From Flavobacterium dankookense (GTDB lineage: Bacteria; Bacteroidota; Bacteroidia; Flavobacteriales; Flavobacteriaceae): a stretch of DNA of 64,000 bases. The notes under the pieces are model-generated. The model was not told the origin of the DNA, did no database searches, and saw only the letters and a list, made by a program, of their open reading frames with translations. Made by a program: the position numbers and the translations under genes. Each line of letters starts with the position of its first letter. Positions within the stretch are counted from its first letter, which is position 1. This document shows, one piece after another, positions 1 through 10,029 of the stretch. Location: assembly GCF_004362665.1 (NCBI RefSeq), contig NZ_SNXR01000016.1, positions 80,657-144,656 on the forward strand, read 5' to 3'.

Positions 1-1
1 C

Positions 2-1540
2 CAATTTAATCTTGAAAATGCTTTAGCTCACGCAAAATCAAATCAAGAGATTGCCAACATTTATGCTTATGCATCGGTGCAAAGAATTGAACCTAATTTA
101 GATTATCTAAAAAATATTTATCAAAATAGTAACCAATCAAGAATTTTAGATTTTTTACTTCTTAGAGAAATCAACAAAATAGAAGATTGGATTTATACGC
201 CTTATTACACTAACTATTTGCCATCTATTGAGTTTTCTAACTATTGGTGGAACGAAAATCAAGATATTGTTTACTCTACAGAAAAACTTCGTGAGCGTTC
301 AGAAAAAGATAGAATGTATGCCAAGCAAGTTTTGGATTTTGTGAACTCGGTTGATTATTCCAAAATTAAAGACATTTCGCTATGGAAAGCTGCACAAATT
401 CAATTGCTTTTTATGACAAAAGACTATCAAACTTGTTTGAATAAAATTAAGGCATTTGAAAAACAATTTTCAGATGAAAAAGTCTTTGCTCAAATTGAAA
501 AAATAAAAGCGTTGTGCATTATTTCCAATCAAGAAGTAGGCAAAGCAATCATTAAAGAAGAAGCCAAACCAATCATACTAAAATACTTAAATGACGAGCG
601 ATTCTTGTTTTCGTTAGGCAGAGAATTAGAGTTTAGAAATAATCTTCCTGATGCCATGGCGTTGATAGCGCATGGAAATCAAAAAGTTGATAATTATTAT
701 GGAGATTATTATACAAATTCTGTGGAATGGCAAGGCAATCGATTGAAAAATTCAGGAAACCTAAAATATTTTTATGAGTATTTTGATTATCTCGATTTTG
801 TTTACAGTGCCAATGAAATGCAAATTGTAATCAATAAATTAAACACAAAAATAGACGATGATTTTAGCAAAACGATTTATAGTCAATTATTGAAAGACAA
901 AAATTACCTAATCGATTTATTAGGAACAAAATACATTCGTGAAAATAGATTGGTTCAAGCCGAAAGAACCTTCAAATCATTAGGAAATAAATATTGGAAT
1001 GAAAATTATAATTCTTGGGAAAGAGATAATTATGATGATTATTACACGTTTGATCAAAATCCATTTTATGATTTGAAATACACGGAAAGTTTTATTTCAA
1101 ATAGAGAAAAATTTGTAGTTAATAAATTATCGGTTACGCAGCATTTGATTAAATATTTGAATATTGCCAATAATCCAAAAACGAAAAACCGAGATTACTA
1201 TTATTTCTTGGTTGCCAATTGTTATTTGAGTATGACACAATATGGAAATTCCTGGATGATGCGACGTTACAATTCAACTACAGATTTTAACGGAGGTAAT
1301 AACGAATCGTATATAGATGAAATTGAATACCGAAACGGAAATTTAGCTCAAAAATATTATCATTTGGCATTTGAAAACGCAAAGACAGTAAAGTTTAAAG
1401 CATTATGCCTTCGAATGGAAGATTATGCAAAAGACAATGTTATGAGTGATTACCCGAAACTAAAATCCGCTTATCCCGATTATTTTAACGATTTATCCAG
1501 TTGTGATAATCTTGAGGACTATTTCAAAGCCCGACGATAA
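2..1540 (+). CDS. Hypothetical protein, 5' end outside the window
   Basis: The reading frame is open from base 2 of the window, so this is the C-terminal 512 residues of a longer protein. A GTG at 77 is only an internal codon. I do not recognise a family. The visible part is rich in Tyr, Asn, Lys and Asp and looks largely alpha-helical, with stretches such as the one around codons 120-200 that resemble TPR-type helical repeats; no membrane segment is visible. It ends at TAA 1538-1540, directly before a hairpin that it shares with the convergent PepSY gene. Function unknown; a secreted or periplasmic repeat protein is possible but the N-terminus that would show this is missing. Confidence 0.8.
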   Translation, partial: QFNLENALAHAKSNQEIANIYAYASVQRIEPNLDYLKNIYQNSNQSRILDFLLLREINKIEDWIYTPYYTNYLPSIEFSNYWWNENQDIVYSTEKLRERSEKDRMYAKQVLDFVNSVDYSKIKDISLWKAAQIQLLFMTKDYQTCLNKIKAFEKQFSDEKVFAQIEKIKALCIISNQEVGKAIIKEEAKPIILKYLNDERFLFSLGRELEFRNNLPDAMALIAHGNQKVDNYYGDYYTNSVEWQGNRLKNSGNLKYFYEYFDYLDFVYSANEMQIVINKLNTKIDDDFSKTIYSQLLKDKNYLIDLLGTKYIRENRLVQAERTFKSLGNKYWNENYNSWERDNYDDYYTFDQNPFYDLKYTESFISNREKFVVNKLSVTQHLIKYLNIANNPKTKNRDYYYFLVANCYLSMTQYGNSWMMRRYNSTTDFNGGNNESYIDEIEYRNGNLAQKYYHLAFENAKTVKFKALCLRMEDYAKDNVMSDYPKLKSAYPDYFNDLSSCDNLEDYFKARR

Positions 1541-1541
1541 C

Positions 1542-1573
1542 AAAAAACTCCGAAAATTATTCGGAGTTTTTTG
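1542..1573. terminator. Bidirectional terminator between converging genes
   Basis: An 11-bp stem (AAAAACTCCGA / TCGGAGTTTTT) with an 8-base loop is flanked by A and T runs, so it can end transcripts from both sides. Its right arm encodes the last codons of the PepSY gene on the minus strand. Confidence 0.75.
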
Positions 1574-2747
1574 TTGCTTTTTTATTTCGTCTGCCATACC
1601 ATATCATAAATCCTGTTAAGGGAAGCGAAGCACAAACTAAGCTTAATAGCAAAGCAATTATTTTGCTCCAAATGCCAAATATTGCTCCAATGTGAATGTC
1701 ATAATTGGCAGCAATGGCTTTTTCACCCAAGTTTTTGTCTTTGTGCGAATGAATGTGCAAAAGTTCTCCAGAATTTTCATCAAAAATCAAACTGTGATTT
1801 ATGTGATAGGAATAGGAGAGTTGTTTCACAAAAACATCATAGTTAGGATGTTCATGATCGTCAATATGTTCATAACCAAAATCCAAACTGTATTGAAACG
1901 CATCGGGATACAATTCTTCTACTTTTTTACCAATTTTGTCCAACGTATGTTCATTTCTCATCTCGATAGGTGCTTTGGTTTTAATGTGTGAAAAATCAGG
2001 ATAAGTGCTACTACCGCCTGAGAAAATAAAATATAAAATGGCTTGAATAAAAAAGAAAGCATAAAATAATCCTGTGAAAGCAGACACAAATGCTAACGAT
2101 GAAGCATAAAATCCTAAAACATTGTGCAAATCATAGTTTTTTCGTTTCCAGTTTTTTACTTTTTTCCAGTCGAATGACAAGCGTTGTTTTCTAGCTTTTT
2201 TGTTTTTTGGCCACCAAAGAATTATTCCTGAAATCAACATGAAAAGGAAAATCAACGTTGGAATTCCGCAAACATAAGTTCCCCATTCGGTATTCAACAT
2301 AAAACTGAAATGAATGGATTTTATAATGTTGAAAAAATCAGTGGTTTCATCATAAACACCTTTGATTTCGCCAGTAAACGGATTAACATAAACCGATTTG
2401 TAAACCACATATTCATCATAGAAATTCCATCCTTTTGGATTGTGTTCATAATAATAGAAAATGTAGCTTCGGCTTTTATCCATTGGAATTGTAGCCCAAT
2501 GAATTGGATATTTTTCTTTGGTAAACGCATCCACTTTTTGTTCTAAAACTTTTAGCGAAAGCGGTGTTTTTGAAGCGATTTTTTTTTCGTTGTGAAAAAT
2601 TGCTTCTTTTCTAATTGAATTCGTTATTTCTTCCTGAAAAACATAAATCGCTCCAGTTATAGAAATAATAAATACAATCAATCCAGTTGATAATCCTAAC
2701 CAAAGGTGTAATTTTCCAATTGCTTTTTTGAAACCGTTTTTTTTCAT
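1557..2747 (-). CDS. PepSY-associated TM helix protein (iron-regulated membrane protein)
   Basis: A 396-residue inner-membrane protein. One transmembrane segment lies near residues 18-38, followed by a PepSY-type periplasmic region, a second segment around 150-175 (ending in a GIILWWPK motif), another near 210-240, a second PepSY region, and a last segment near 365-385 (GFMIWYGRR). The GxxLWWP motif and this order are typical of the PepSY_TM family (PF03929), whose members sit beside siderophore receptors and probably help reduce or import ferri-siderophores. It lies 75 bp downstream of a siderophore receptor on the same strand, with a hairpin in the gap, so read-through co-expression is plausible. 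ATG start at 2745-2747. Confidence 0.88.
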   Translation of the reverse strand: MKKNGFKKAIGKLHLWLGLSTGLIVFIISITGAIYVFQEEITNSIRKEAIFHNEKKIASKTPLSLKVLEQKVDAFTKEKYPIHWATIPMDKSRSYIFYYYEHNPKGWNFYDEYVVYKSVYVNPFTGEIKGVYDETTDFFNIIKSIHFSFMLNTEWGTYVCGIPTLIFLFMLISGIILWWPKNKKARKQRLSFDWKKVKNWKRKNYDLHNVLGFYASSLAFVSAFTGLFYAFFFIQAILYFIFSGGSSTYPDFSHIKTKAPIEMRNEHTLDKIGKKVEELYPDAFQYSLDFGYEHIDDHEHPNYDVFVKQLSYSYHINHSLIFDENSGELLHIHSHKDKNLGEKAIAANYDIHIGAIFGIWSKIIALLLSLVCASLPLTGFMIWYGRRNKKATKNSE

Positions 2748-2759
2748 CTAAAAAGTATA

Positions 2760-2787
2760 AAAACTCCTCACGCTAATGAGGAGTTTT
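2760..2787 (-). terminator. Hairpin after the siderophore receptor gene
   Basis: An 11-bp perfect stem (AAAACTCCTCA / TGAGGAGTTTT) with a 6-base loop lies between the receptor stop and the PepSY start. On the minus strand it ends in a T run. It could attenuate rather than fully stop transcription into the PepSY gene. Confidence 0.6.
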
Positions 2788-2822
2788 GTTAAACAAACAA
2801 AATAATCCAAACCTTAACCTAG

Positions 2823-4934
2823 TTAAAACTTGTACGTTAATCCAGCAATCAAACTTCTCAAGCGTTGTGGCGTGACAGTTGACCAACCTGAATAATATTT
2901 TTCATTAAAAAGATTATTAACCTTTAATGTAATGTTGAATTTATCAGTATTATAATTCAATGCAGAATTTAAGATGGTATAATCTGGTAAAGTAAAACTT
3001 CCAATTCCTTTTCTGTGTAATACATTAAATTCACTAGCATGATTTCCACCAAATCCAATTCCAAAACCTTTTAAACTTCCATCAGTAAAAGCATAACTTG
3101 CCCAAAGATTAACCAAAGCTCTTGGTCCAGCTTCTTCTGGTCTAAAGCCAATGTAGGTATCGTCTAATTCATCTTTTACGACTTCGCTATCATTGTAACT
3201 ATAACCAGCAATTATGTTCAACCCTTTAATTGGATTGGCTGTAAAACTAATTTCAACACCATTACTGTTTACTTCACCACCTTGACGGAAAGTAGTGAAA
3301 GCAGCATCCGACATTACTTTGTCTTTTACATCAATGTTATAATAACTAATGGTTGCAGAAATAATGTCTTTGTATAAATTTGTTTTTAAACCAAATTCAT
3401 ATTGATTGGCGTGTTCTGGTTTAAAATTGGAATAGGTATTGTCTAGTTGTAATGTTGGAGCATTATTTTTAAAACCGTTCATATAGTTACCAAAAACGGA
3501 AACTTTGTTTTGAATGATTTGATAAACAGCTCCAAATTTTGGAGAAACCGTTGTTTGATTATAACTTTTGCCAGTTTTACTGATGAATTTATCAACTCTA
3601 ACACTTGCCATAACCGATAATTTATCAGTAATATTTAATACATCTGAAACATAAGCACTAATAACCTCATTTTCTGACGTAGTATTTCCAGCATAGGAAT
3701 TAGCTAATAAATTATCCACACCGGAACTAGATAAAACACCGGTATCTTCTCCTGTAGATAATGTAACTATTCCGTTTCCTAACCAACCCGCATTTCCATT
3801 TCTTTGATTTAGGTTTAAATAATCAATTCCAACAACCATTCGGTTTCTTAAATTTCCAATTTTGAAATCTCCAATAAAGTTTTGTTGAAAATCGGTTCCT
3901 TGCGTTTGCGAATTGGCTTTTGAAATAAAACGATAAAAATCATCACCATTTCCAGCATCATATAAATAGTGATAAAAACCATTTGTTTTAGCACTACTTC
4001 TTGATAAAACGGTTTGTGAAGTCCATTTTTCTGATATTTTATAGAACATTTGCGCTTGCATATTGAATGTTGGATTACTCATAGTCAACTCATTTGAAGT
4101 AAATGAATTGTTATAGTTTTTTTCAAATAAATCCATTGAATTGAAAGAAAGTAAAACACCTCTGTTTAAGAAAATCATCGGAGCATTTGCAGAAGTTCTA
4201 TTGGTAAATTCAGTATTAATCAAGAACGAAAGCTTATCATTCACTTTGTAACTTAAAGATGGTGCGACAAAAAACGATTTAGAAAAACCAGCATCTTGAA
4301 ACGAATCTTCATTTTGATGAGCCGAAGTAACTCTAAGCGAAACATCTTTATTCAAAGGAATATTTACATCGGCAGTAATTCGGTCTAAACCATACGTTCC
4401 TGAATTATAACTAATTTCTCCGCCAAAGGTTGAATACGGCTTTTTAGTCACAACATTGATTAATCCACCATACGATATCAAACTACTTCCAAACAACGTT
4501 CCCGATGGACCTTTGATTACTTCAATATTATCAACATTTATTGGATCAATACTTCCGTTGTTAATTCCTGGTAAACCGTTTATCATCGTTGGTTGAACTG
4601 AAAAACCACGCATTGAATAATATTCAGCACCATCGCCACCACGACCAGTTGATTCCCAAAGACGAGTAATTCCAGTTGCATTTTTTAACGCATCATTAAA
4701 ATTAGTAACGACTTGTTCTTTCATTAATTCACTAGTAATCGTGTTATAAACTTGTGGATTTTCAATATTGTTTAAAGGCATTCTTGAAACGGTTGTACTT
4801 TTTTCTCTTTTGTACTTGTATTTGTTTTTGATTTCAACTTCTTTTAACGAATTGACGGTATCTTTTTTTGTTTCTTGTGCCAATATTGATACTGAAAAGA
4901 ATAGTGAAACGGTTGTAATTATTATTTTTCTCAT
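2823..4934 (-). CDS. TonB-dependent siderophore receptor
   Basis: A 703-residue outer-membrane receptor. Residues 1-19 form a signal peptide (ending ILAQ), and residues around 60-170 form the plug, with the conserved run YYSMRGF, INGLPG and VIEVIKGPSG-like (here IEVIKGPSGTLFG) and GGLINVVTKKP. The rest is a 22-strand barrel ending in the terminal Phe expected for outer-membrane insertion (LTYKF). The usual Bacteroidetes N-terminal carboxypeptidase-like domain is absent, so it resembles FhuA-type siderophore receptors more than SusC. It imports a ferri-siderophore using TonB energy. The neighbouring PepSY gene and the promoter with a palindrome just upstream fit iron-controlled expression. The exact siderophore cannot be told. 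Confidence 0.93.
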   Translation of the reverse strand: MRKIIITTVSLFFSVSILAQETKKDTVNSLKEVEIKNKYKYKREKSTTVSRMPLNNIENPQVYNTITSELMKEQVVTNFNDALKNATGITRLWESTGRGGDGAEYYSMRGFSVQPTMINGLPGINNGSIDPINVDNIEVIKGPSGTLFGSSLISYGGLINVVTKKPYSTFGGEISYNSGTYGLDRITADVNIPLNKDVSLRVTSAHQNEDSFQDAGFSKSFFVAPSLSYKVNDKLSFLINTEFTNRTSANAPMIFLNRGVLLSFNSMDLFEKNYNNSFTSNELTMSNPTFNMQAQMFYKISEKWTSQTVLSRSSAKTNGFYHYLYDAGNGDDFYRFISKANSQTQGTDFQQNFIGDFKIGNLRNRMVVGIDYLNLNQRNGNAGWLGNGIVTLSTGEDTGVLSSSGVDNLLANSYAGNTTSENEVISAYVSDVLNITDKLSVMASVRVDKFISKTGKSYNQTTVSPKFGAVYQIIQNKVSVFGNYMNGFKNNAPTLQLDNTYSNFKPEHANQYEFGLKTNLYKDIISATISYYNIDVKDKVMSDAAFTTFRQGGEVNSNGVEISFTANPIKGLNIIAGYSYNDSEVVKDELDDTYIGFRPEEAGPRALVNLWASYAFTDGSLKGFGIGFGGNHASEFNVLHRKGIGSFTLPDYTILNSALNYNTDKFNITLKVNNLFNEKYYSGWSTVTPQRLRSLIAGLTYKF

Positions 4935-4965
4935 TATTTATTTAGATTAATTAAAAATAGTGACG

Positions 4966-4996
4966 CAAATATATATCGTTCGATATTTAATCACAA
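4966..4996 (-). promoter_or_regulatory. Flavobacterial promoter of the siderophore receptor
   Basis: On the minus strand, TTG (4996-4994) and TATATTTG (4973-4966) are 20 bases apart, which matches the TTG / TAnnTTTG promoter of Flavobacterium. The ATG lies about 31 bases downstream of the -7 element. Confidence 0.7.
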
Positions 4997-4998
4997 AA

Positions 4999-5023
4999 TT
5001 TATTTAGACTTAATTTAAATAAA
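4999..5023. promoter_or_regulatory. Palindrome next to the -33 element, candidate iron-regulator site
   Basis: TTTATTTA and TAAATAAA are perfect inverted arms around a 9-base centre. The site touches the -33 TTG of the receptor promoter, where a repressor would block RNA polymerase. Fur is the obvious candidate given the gene it controls, but the identity of the regulator is inference. Confidence 0.45.
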
Positions 5024-5060
5024 ATAATTATTTAACTGATTATGTATTGATTAAAAATAA

Positions 5061-5084
5061 AAAAACCTCACATTTAGTGAGGTT
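5061..5084 (-). terminator. Terminator of the small lipoprotein gene
   Basis: The stem AACCTCAC / GTGAGGTT with a 5-base loop is followed, read on the minus strand, by a long T run. It lies 28 bases past the stop of the lipoprotein gene. Confidence 0.75.
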
Positions 5085-5111
5085 AGAACAAAAATATAGA
5101 AAGAATAATAG

Positions 5112-5588
5112 CTATTTTTTCTTCATCGGATAACTTTCAGATGATGATTTTCCTTGTTGTTTTCCAGAAATAGTTGCAACAAGATTGGTTTCATTTACTT
5201 TTTTATAAACAATTTTTTGAGGATAATCATGTTTTGGATTTTCAAAAGCAAATTCATTTTCGATTTTACTTTCCATCATTTTAAACTCAACTGGTTTATC
5301 ATCATTTTGACCTTTTACCGTTGGTATGTAAAGTAAATTTTCTCCTTTTTGAGTAAGAACAATATCTTCAGAGTGAAGTGTGTCTTTTTCATTGATAAAA
5401 AGCGTTTTACCAATAAAAGTACTGTCGTTCGCTTTTGTCCAACTTTCCGTTAAAACTCCTTCGGGCATTTTATTTTCCCATTCGCCAACAAGCCAAGACA
5501 TTTTTTCAAGTTCATCAAATTTTTTCTCTGATTTATTTTGACATGAGATAAAAACAACAACAACAGCAAGGATAACTACATTTTTCAT
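5112..5588 (-). CDS. Small lipoprotein, DUF6265-like
   Basis: A 158-residue protein starting at ATG 5588. A longer open frame reaches 5687 but would overlap the prfA start and lacks a signal sequence, whereas the ATG at 5588 gives MKNVV followed by a hydrophobic run and the lipobox FISC. After lipid attachment the mature domain has WLVGEWE near its start and repeated short beta-strand motifs, the pattern of a small lipocalin-like barrel as in DUF6265. No catalytic residues are evident. It is divergent from prfA and has its own terminator. The family match is from memory of the WLVGxWE pattern and is moderate. Confidence 0.75.
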   Translation of the reverse strand: MKNVVILAVVVVFISCQNKSEKKFDELEKMSWLVGEWENKMPEGVLTESWTKANDSTFIGKTLFINEKDTLHSEDIVLTQKGENLLYIPTVKGQNDDKPVEFKMMESKIENEFAFENPKHDYPQKIVYKKVNETNLVATISGKQQGKSSSESYPMKKK

Positions 5589-5651
5589 AATATGATTTTT
5601 AATGTGATACAATACTAAGAAAATTAACTTTACAATTGAAGCAAAAAGTTG

Positions 5652-5659
5652 TATTTTTG
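5652..5659 (+). promoter_or_regulatory. -7 element upstream of prfA
   Basis: TATTTTTG matches TAnnTTTG exactly and lies 27 bases before the prfA ATG. No TTG lies at the ideal -33 distance, so this is the core element only. Confidence 0.5.
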
Positions 5660-5686
5660 CACTCTTAAAAATAGAAAGACAATACA

Positions 5687-6760
5687 ATGTTAGAAAGATT
5701 ACAATATGTAAAACAACGTTTCGACGAGATTTCGGATTTGATTATTCAACCCGATGTTATTGCCGATCAAAAACGTTATGTACAATTAAATCAAGAATAT
5801 AAAGGATTAAAAGCGTTGATGGAAAAACGCGAGGAATTGATTAATGTTACCGGAAATATCAATGAAGCTAACGAAATTCTTGCCGATGGTTCTGATGCAG
5901 AAATGGTAGAAATGGCAAAAATGCAATTAGACGAAGCCAAAGAACGTTTACCAGAACTTGAAGAAGAAATCAAATTCATGTTGATACCAAAAGATCCAGA
6001 AGATGCTAAAAACGTAATGGTTGAAATTCGTGCTGGAACTGGTGGCGACGAAGCTTCTATTTTTGCTGGAGATTTATTCAGAATGTACACCAAATACTGT
6101 GAAGCTCGCGGTTGGAGAACATCGGTTGTCGATATGAACGAAGGAACTTCTGGAGGTTTCAAAGAGGTAATTTTTGAAGTAACTGGCGAAGACGTTTATG
6201 GAACATTAAAGTTTGAAGCTGGAGTTCACCGTGTGCAACGTGTGCCACAAACCGAAACCCAAGGTCGTGTTCACACTTCGGCAGCAACGGTTATGGTTTT
6301 ACCAGAAGCTGAAGAATTTGATGTACATATCGATATGAACGATGTTCGTGTTGACTTTTTCTGTTCTTCTGGTCCAGGTGGACAATCCGTTAACACAACA
6401 AAGTCAGCGGTTCGTTTGACACACATTCCAACAGGTTTGGTCGCACAATGTCAAGATCAAAAATCGCAACATAAAAATAAAGACAAAGCTTTTACGGTTT
6501 TACGTTCAAGATTATACGAACAAGAATTGGCGAAAAAACAAGCCGAAGATGCAACAAAACGTACATCTCAAGTAAGTTCTGGAGATCGTTCTGCAAAAAT
6601 CCGTACTTATAACTATGCACAAGGTCGTGTAACTGATCACAGAATTGGTATGGATATTTTTGATATGGATGGCGTAATGAATGGTAAAATCCAAAAACTA
6701 GTTGATGAACTTCAGTTGGTTAACAACATGGAAAAACTAAAAGAAAGCGAAGTTTTTTAA
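5687..6760 (+). CDS. prfA: Peptide chain release factor 1
   Basis: A 357-residue class I release factor that reads UAA and UAG in the ribosomal A site and triggers peptide release. The catalytic GGQ tripeptide is at residues 231-233 in the run [17 protein letters not shown]. The codon-recognition region contains [19 protein letters not shown], with a PxT motif (PQT) rather than the SPF motif of RF2, so this is RF1. Length and the N-terminal coiled domain are normal. Only one in-frame ATG fits the known N-terminus. In this group prfA is often found next to pyrF; here a secreted-protein gene lies between them. Confidence 0.97.
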   Translation: MLERLQYVKQRFDEISDLIIQPDVIADQKRYVQLNQEYKGLKALMEKREELINVTGNINEANEILADGSDAEMVEMAKMQLDEAKERLPELEEEIKFMLIPKDPEDAKNVMVEIRAGTGGDEASIFAGDLFRMYTKYCEARGWRTSVVDMNEGTSGGFKEVIFEVTGEDVYGTLKFEAGVHRVQRVPQTETQGRVHTSAATVMVLPEAEEFDVHIDMNDVRVDFFCSSGPGGQSVNTTKSAVRLTHIPTGLVAQCQDQKSQHKNKDKAFTVLRSRLYEQELAKKQAEDATKRTSQVSSGDRSAKIRTYNYAQGRVTDHRIGMDIFDMDGVMNGKIQKLVDELQLVNNMEKLKESEVF

Positions 6761-6770
6761 AGTGAAACTT

Positions 6771-8342
6771 ATGAAAAATAAAGTTGCATTATGTTTTATA
6801 CTATTCTATTTTCAAATAGTAAATTGTCAGTACGGTCAACTTGACTTTACTTTCAATAATAACGGAAGCATTCGTTCATCAATAGGACAAAATAGTTCTG
6901 CAAGACAGATTTTATTTCAACCTGAAGGTAAAATACTTTTTTTGGGTAGTTCAGACGATAGTGGTATTAGTTTTGGAAATAGTTATGTAGGCATTTCTAG
7001 ATTGTTAGAAAATGGAAATTTTGACACTACTTTTGGAACTAATGGTTTTATGAGGTTTTCATTAAATAATGCATCTTATACATTCTTTTCTGGAATAACA
7101 CCTGATGATAATGGTAATCTTTTTTTACGAACACGTTATCTCAACTCTTCACTTACGAAAATGTCATCAGATTTTGTAATTGATACCACATTTGGAACAA
7201 ATGGTACAATATTAATTAGTTTTGGAACAGAATATTATAGTTCAAGAATTGAATTTTTGCCTGATGGAAGTTTTCTCGCTATTGGAAATACAAAGCTTAC
7301 TTCATCAAGTCCGTATAGTACTGTGGTAAGGAAATATAATGCTATTGGTCAGCAAGATATGACTTTTGGACTTAATGGTACAAGAGTATTTAGTTTAGAT
7401 AATATTCCATCCAATCGTTATGGTGGAAGATTAATAAACTTACCAGATGAAAAATACGCCGTTATTGGAACATATTTATATACAGATAATAATAATGTTC
7501 AAAGAGAAAATTTATTTATAAAAAAATTTAATGCAGACGGTACAGTAGTAAATACTTTTGGCAATAACGGTACTGTTTTATCATCCGAGGTTTCAATTTC
7601 TTTCATTAACCAAATTGACGAAAATGGAACAATAACAATATATGGAGACGGAACAACAACCTATTTAAATTCCCCAACAGTTTACATAAAAAAAATTAAA
7701 TTTGATGTAAATGGAAATTTAATCAATCAACCTGCAACGTTATTTTTTCCAGATATACCAAATAGAAGGATATATGATGTAATTCTTCAAAGTGATCAAA
7801 AATTAATCATTGCAGGTGATTATATTGAAAATACTCCCATAAATGGTGCAAATAGTTTTGTGTGTAGATTTTTAAGTGATGGTTCACTAGATGATACTTT
7901 TGCTAATAACGGACAATTTTTGAGAGCATTTGGTAACGGTAACGAGGCTATAAACAAAGTCGCTCAAGCACCAGATGGAAAAATTGTTTTTGCAGGTCAA
8001 ATAATTAGTAATCCAGGAACAGAATTTCTTATGGGAAGATTAACGTCAGGAATTGACTTAGGAGTTGTAAATTTTAATCAGAAGGACATAGTTAAATTAT
8101 ATCCTAATCCTATTGAGAATCTAGCAACATTGAATTTTGAGTTGAATGAAACAAATAAAATTACTTTGCGTTTGCATGATTTGAATGGTAGAATTATCAC
8201 TACTTTTTTTGATAATGAAATAAAGGAAAAGGGTAGTCATACTATTGAATTAAATATAGAAAATAATATTAAAGGAGTTTTTCTTCTAGTTCTCTCTGAC
8301 AATCTTGGTAATTCGCATTCAACGAAAGTAATTATTGAGTAG
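6771..8342 (+). CDS. Secreted delta-60 repeat protein with T9SS sorting domain
   Basis: I place the start at ATG 6771 (523 residues); a GTG at 6762 would add three residues and begin only one base after the prfA stop. Residues 1-19 are a signal peptide ending VNCQ. The body holds several copies of the delta-60 type repeat, with the signature DTTFGTNG or close variants near residues 82, 137 and 369 and intervening PDGKI-like strands, as in secreted beta-propeller-like proteins. The last 80 residues form a T9SS type A sorting domain, beginning LYPNPIENLATL and ending GNSHSTKVIIE. The mature protein is therefore expected on the cell surface or outside. Role unknown. It separates prfA from pyrF. 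Confidence 0.85.
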   Translation: MKNKVALCFILFYFQIVNCQYGQLDFTFNNNGSIRSSIGQNSSARQILFQPEGKILFLGSSDDSGISFGNSYVGISRLLENGNFDTTFGTNGFMRFSLNNASYTFFSGITPDDNGNLFLRTRYLNSSLTKMSSDFVIDTTFGTNGTILISFGTEYYSSRIEFLPDGSFLAIGNTKLTSSSPYSTVVRKYNAIGQQDMTFGLNGTRVFSLDNIPSNRYGGRLINLPDEKYAVIGTYLYTDNNNVQRENLFIKKFNADGTVVNTFGNNGTVLSSEVSISFINQIDENGTITIYGDGTTTYLNSPTVYIKKIKFDVNGNLINQPATLFFPDIPNRRIYDVILQSDQKLIIAGDYIENTPINGANSFVCRFLSDGSLDDTFANNGQFLRAFGNGNEAINKVAQAPDGKIVFAGQIISNPGTEFLMGRLTSGIDLGVVNFNQKDIVKLYPNPIENLATLNFELNETNKITLRLHDLNGRIITTFFDNEIKEKGSHTIELNIENNIKGVFLLVLSDNLGNSHSTKVIIE

Positions 8343-8419
8343 GGTAATTTTTGTTTTCTCATAATTATTTTAAAGTGATACTATAAAACAAATGATACTA
8401 TCTTTTTAAGATTAAATAA

Positions 8420-9241
8420 ATGACAACACAACAACTAACCCAACAAATCCAACAAAAAAAATCATTTCTCTGCATCGGATTAGATGTCGATGTAACTAAA
8501 ATTCCACAACATTTACTCGAACTAGAAGATCCAATTTTTGAATTCAATAAAGCCATTATAGATGCTACACATGATTTATGCGTTTCCTATAAACCAAACA
8601 CAGCTTTCTATGAAGCTTATGGATTAAAAGGTTGGCAATCGCTCGAAAAAACAATTAATTACATCAACCAAAACCACCCAGAAATTTTCACCATTGCCGA
8701 TGCAAAACGCGGTGATATTGGAAATACTTCCTCCATGTATGCTAAAGCATTTTTAGAAGATTTGAATTTTGACAGCGTAACCGTTGCGCCATATATGGGC
8801 AAAGATTCTGTAGAACCATTTTTAGCTTTTGAAAATAAACACACTATTTTGTTAGCCTTAACTTCCAATGAAGGTGCGTTTGATTTTCAAACAAAACTTT
8901 CCGGAGGAAAAGAATTGTATAAAACCGTCATTGAGACTTCCAAAACTTGGAAAAACTCCGAAAATCTAATGTATGTCGTTGGAGCAACTAAAGCTGAATA
9001 TTTTACCGAAATCCGTAAAATAGTTCCCGATAGTTTTTTACTTGTTCCAGGCGTTGGTGCACAAGGCGGAAGTTTACAAGAAGTTTGTAAATTCGGAATA
9101 AACTCCAATGTTGGTTTACTAATCAATTCTTCTCGCGGAATTATTTATGCTTCTAATGGAACAGATTTTGCCCGAAAGGCTAGGGAAGAAGCACTGAAAA
9201 TTAAATCTGAGATGGAAGTTATATTAATGAAAAACAATTGA
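8420..9241 (+). CDS. pyrF: Orotidine 5'-phosphate decarboxylase
   Basis: A 273-residue cytosolic enzyme that decarboxylates OMP to UMP, the last step of pyrimidine synthesis. The early motif FLCIGLDVD, the catalytic run [17 protein letters not shown] (Asp-Lys of the active site) and the phosphate-binding end [10 protein letters not shown] place it in the longer, type 2 PyrF subfamily. The start is ATG 8420. Its stop overlaps the TTG start of the next gene by four bases, suggesting translational coupling. Confidence 0.95.
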   Translation: MTTQQLTQQIQQKKSFLCIGLDVDVTKIPQHLLELEDPIFEFNKAIIDATHDLCVSYKPNTAFYEAYGLKGWQSLEKTINYINQNHPEIFTIADAKRGDIGNTSSMYAKAFLEDLNFDSVTVAPYMGKDSVEPFLAFENKHTILLALTSNEGAFDFQTKLSGGKELYKTVIETSKTWKNSENLMYVVGATKAEYFTEIRKIVPDSFLLVPGVGAQGGSLQEVCKFGINSNVGLLINSSRGIIYASNGTDFARKAREEALKIKSEMEVILMKNN

Positions 9242-10029
9242 TTGCCTATTCAATATATACAAACGAAAACACCAATCAATGGGTAACATTTGTTCATGGT
9301 GCAGGTGGAAGTTCTTCTATTTGGTTCAAACAAATTAGAGAATTTCAAAAGCATTTCAACGTTTTGTTACTAGATTTAAGAGGTCATGGCAACTCTAATT
9401 CCCAAATCAAAAACGCATTCAAGCATAAATATACTTTTCAATCTATTGCTAACGATGTTGTAGAAGTATTAGATCATTTAAAGATAAAAACATCTCATTT
9501 TGTTGGGATTTCTCTCGGAACAATAATCATTAGACAGTTAGCCGAAGAAAATCCTTCTCGTGTTCAAACCATGATTTTGGGCGGAGCAATTCTTAAAATG
9601 AATTTTCGCTCTCAAATATTAATGCGTTTAGGCAATGTTTTTAAATACATTTTGCCCTATTTGGTTTTGTATCGATTTTTTGCTTTTGTGATTATGCCTA
9701 ATAAAAATCACAAACAATCAAGAATACTATTTATAAATGAAGCAAAGAAATTATATCAAAAAGAATTCATTCGATGGTTCAAACTCACCGCTGAAATTAA
9801 TCCAATCCTAAAATGGTTTCGCCAACAGGAACTTAATATTCCCACTTTTTATGTCATGGGTGAAGAAGATTATATGTTTTTACCAACAGTCAAAAAAGTG
9901 GTAGAAAAGCATTATTTATCTTCTCAATTATTTGTAATTAAAAAATGTGGACATGTTGTTAATGTGGAACAAGCTACCGTTTTTAATCAAAAAGTAATTG
10001 CATTTTTACTACGTAACAAAGGCGTTTAG
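9238..10029 (+). CDS. Alpha/beta hydrolase
   Basis: A 263-residue alpha/beta hydrolase of the PF00561/PF12697 type. [12 protein letters not shown] gives the oxyanion-hole loop, VGISLGT the nucleophile elbow (Ser), MGEEDYMF the acid region and CGHVVNVEQ the catalytic His. No signal peptide. No ATG exists in the frame before the conserved region; the only usable start is TTG 9238, which overlaps the pyrF stop by four bases. Substrate unknown. The 3' end runs into the remnant of a T9SS tail on the other strand, so the last few residues could be affected by a past rearrangement. Confidence 0.85.
   Translation: MIAYSIYTNENTNQWVTFVHGAGGSSSIWFKQIREFQKHFNVLLLDLRGHGNSNSQIKNAFKHKYTFQSIANDVVEVLDHLKIKTSHFVGISLGTIIIRQLAEENPSRVQTMILGGAILKMNFRSQILMRLGNVFKYILPYLVLYRFFAFVIMPNKNHKQSRILFINEAKKLYQKEFIRWFKLTAEINPILKWFRQQELNIPTFYVMGEEDYMFLPTVKKVVEKHYLSSQLFVIKKCGHVVNVEQATVFNQKVIAFLLRNKGV

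Noticed and set aside
5589..5687. Longer N-terminus of the small lipoprotein (start at 5687)
   Set aside because: It would lie over the prfA start, adds a non-signal sequence before a perfect lipoprotein signal, and the ATG at 5588 is sufficient.
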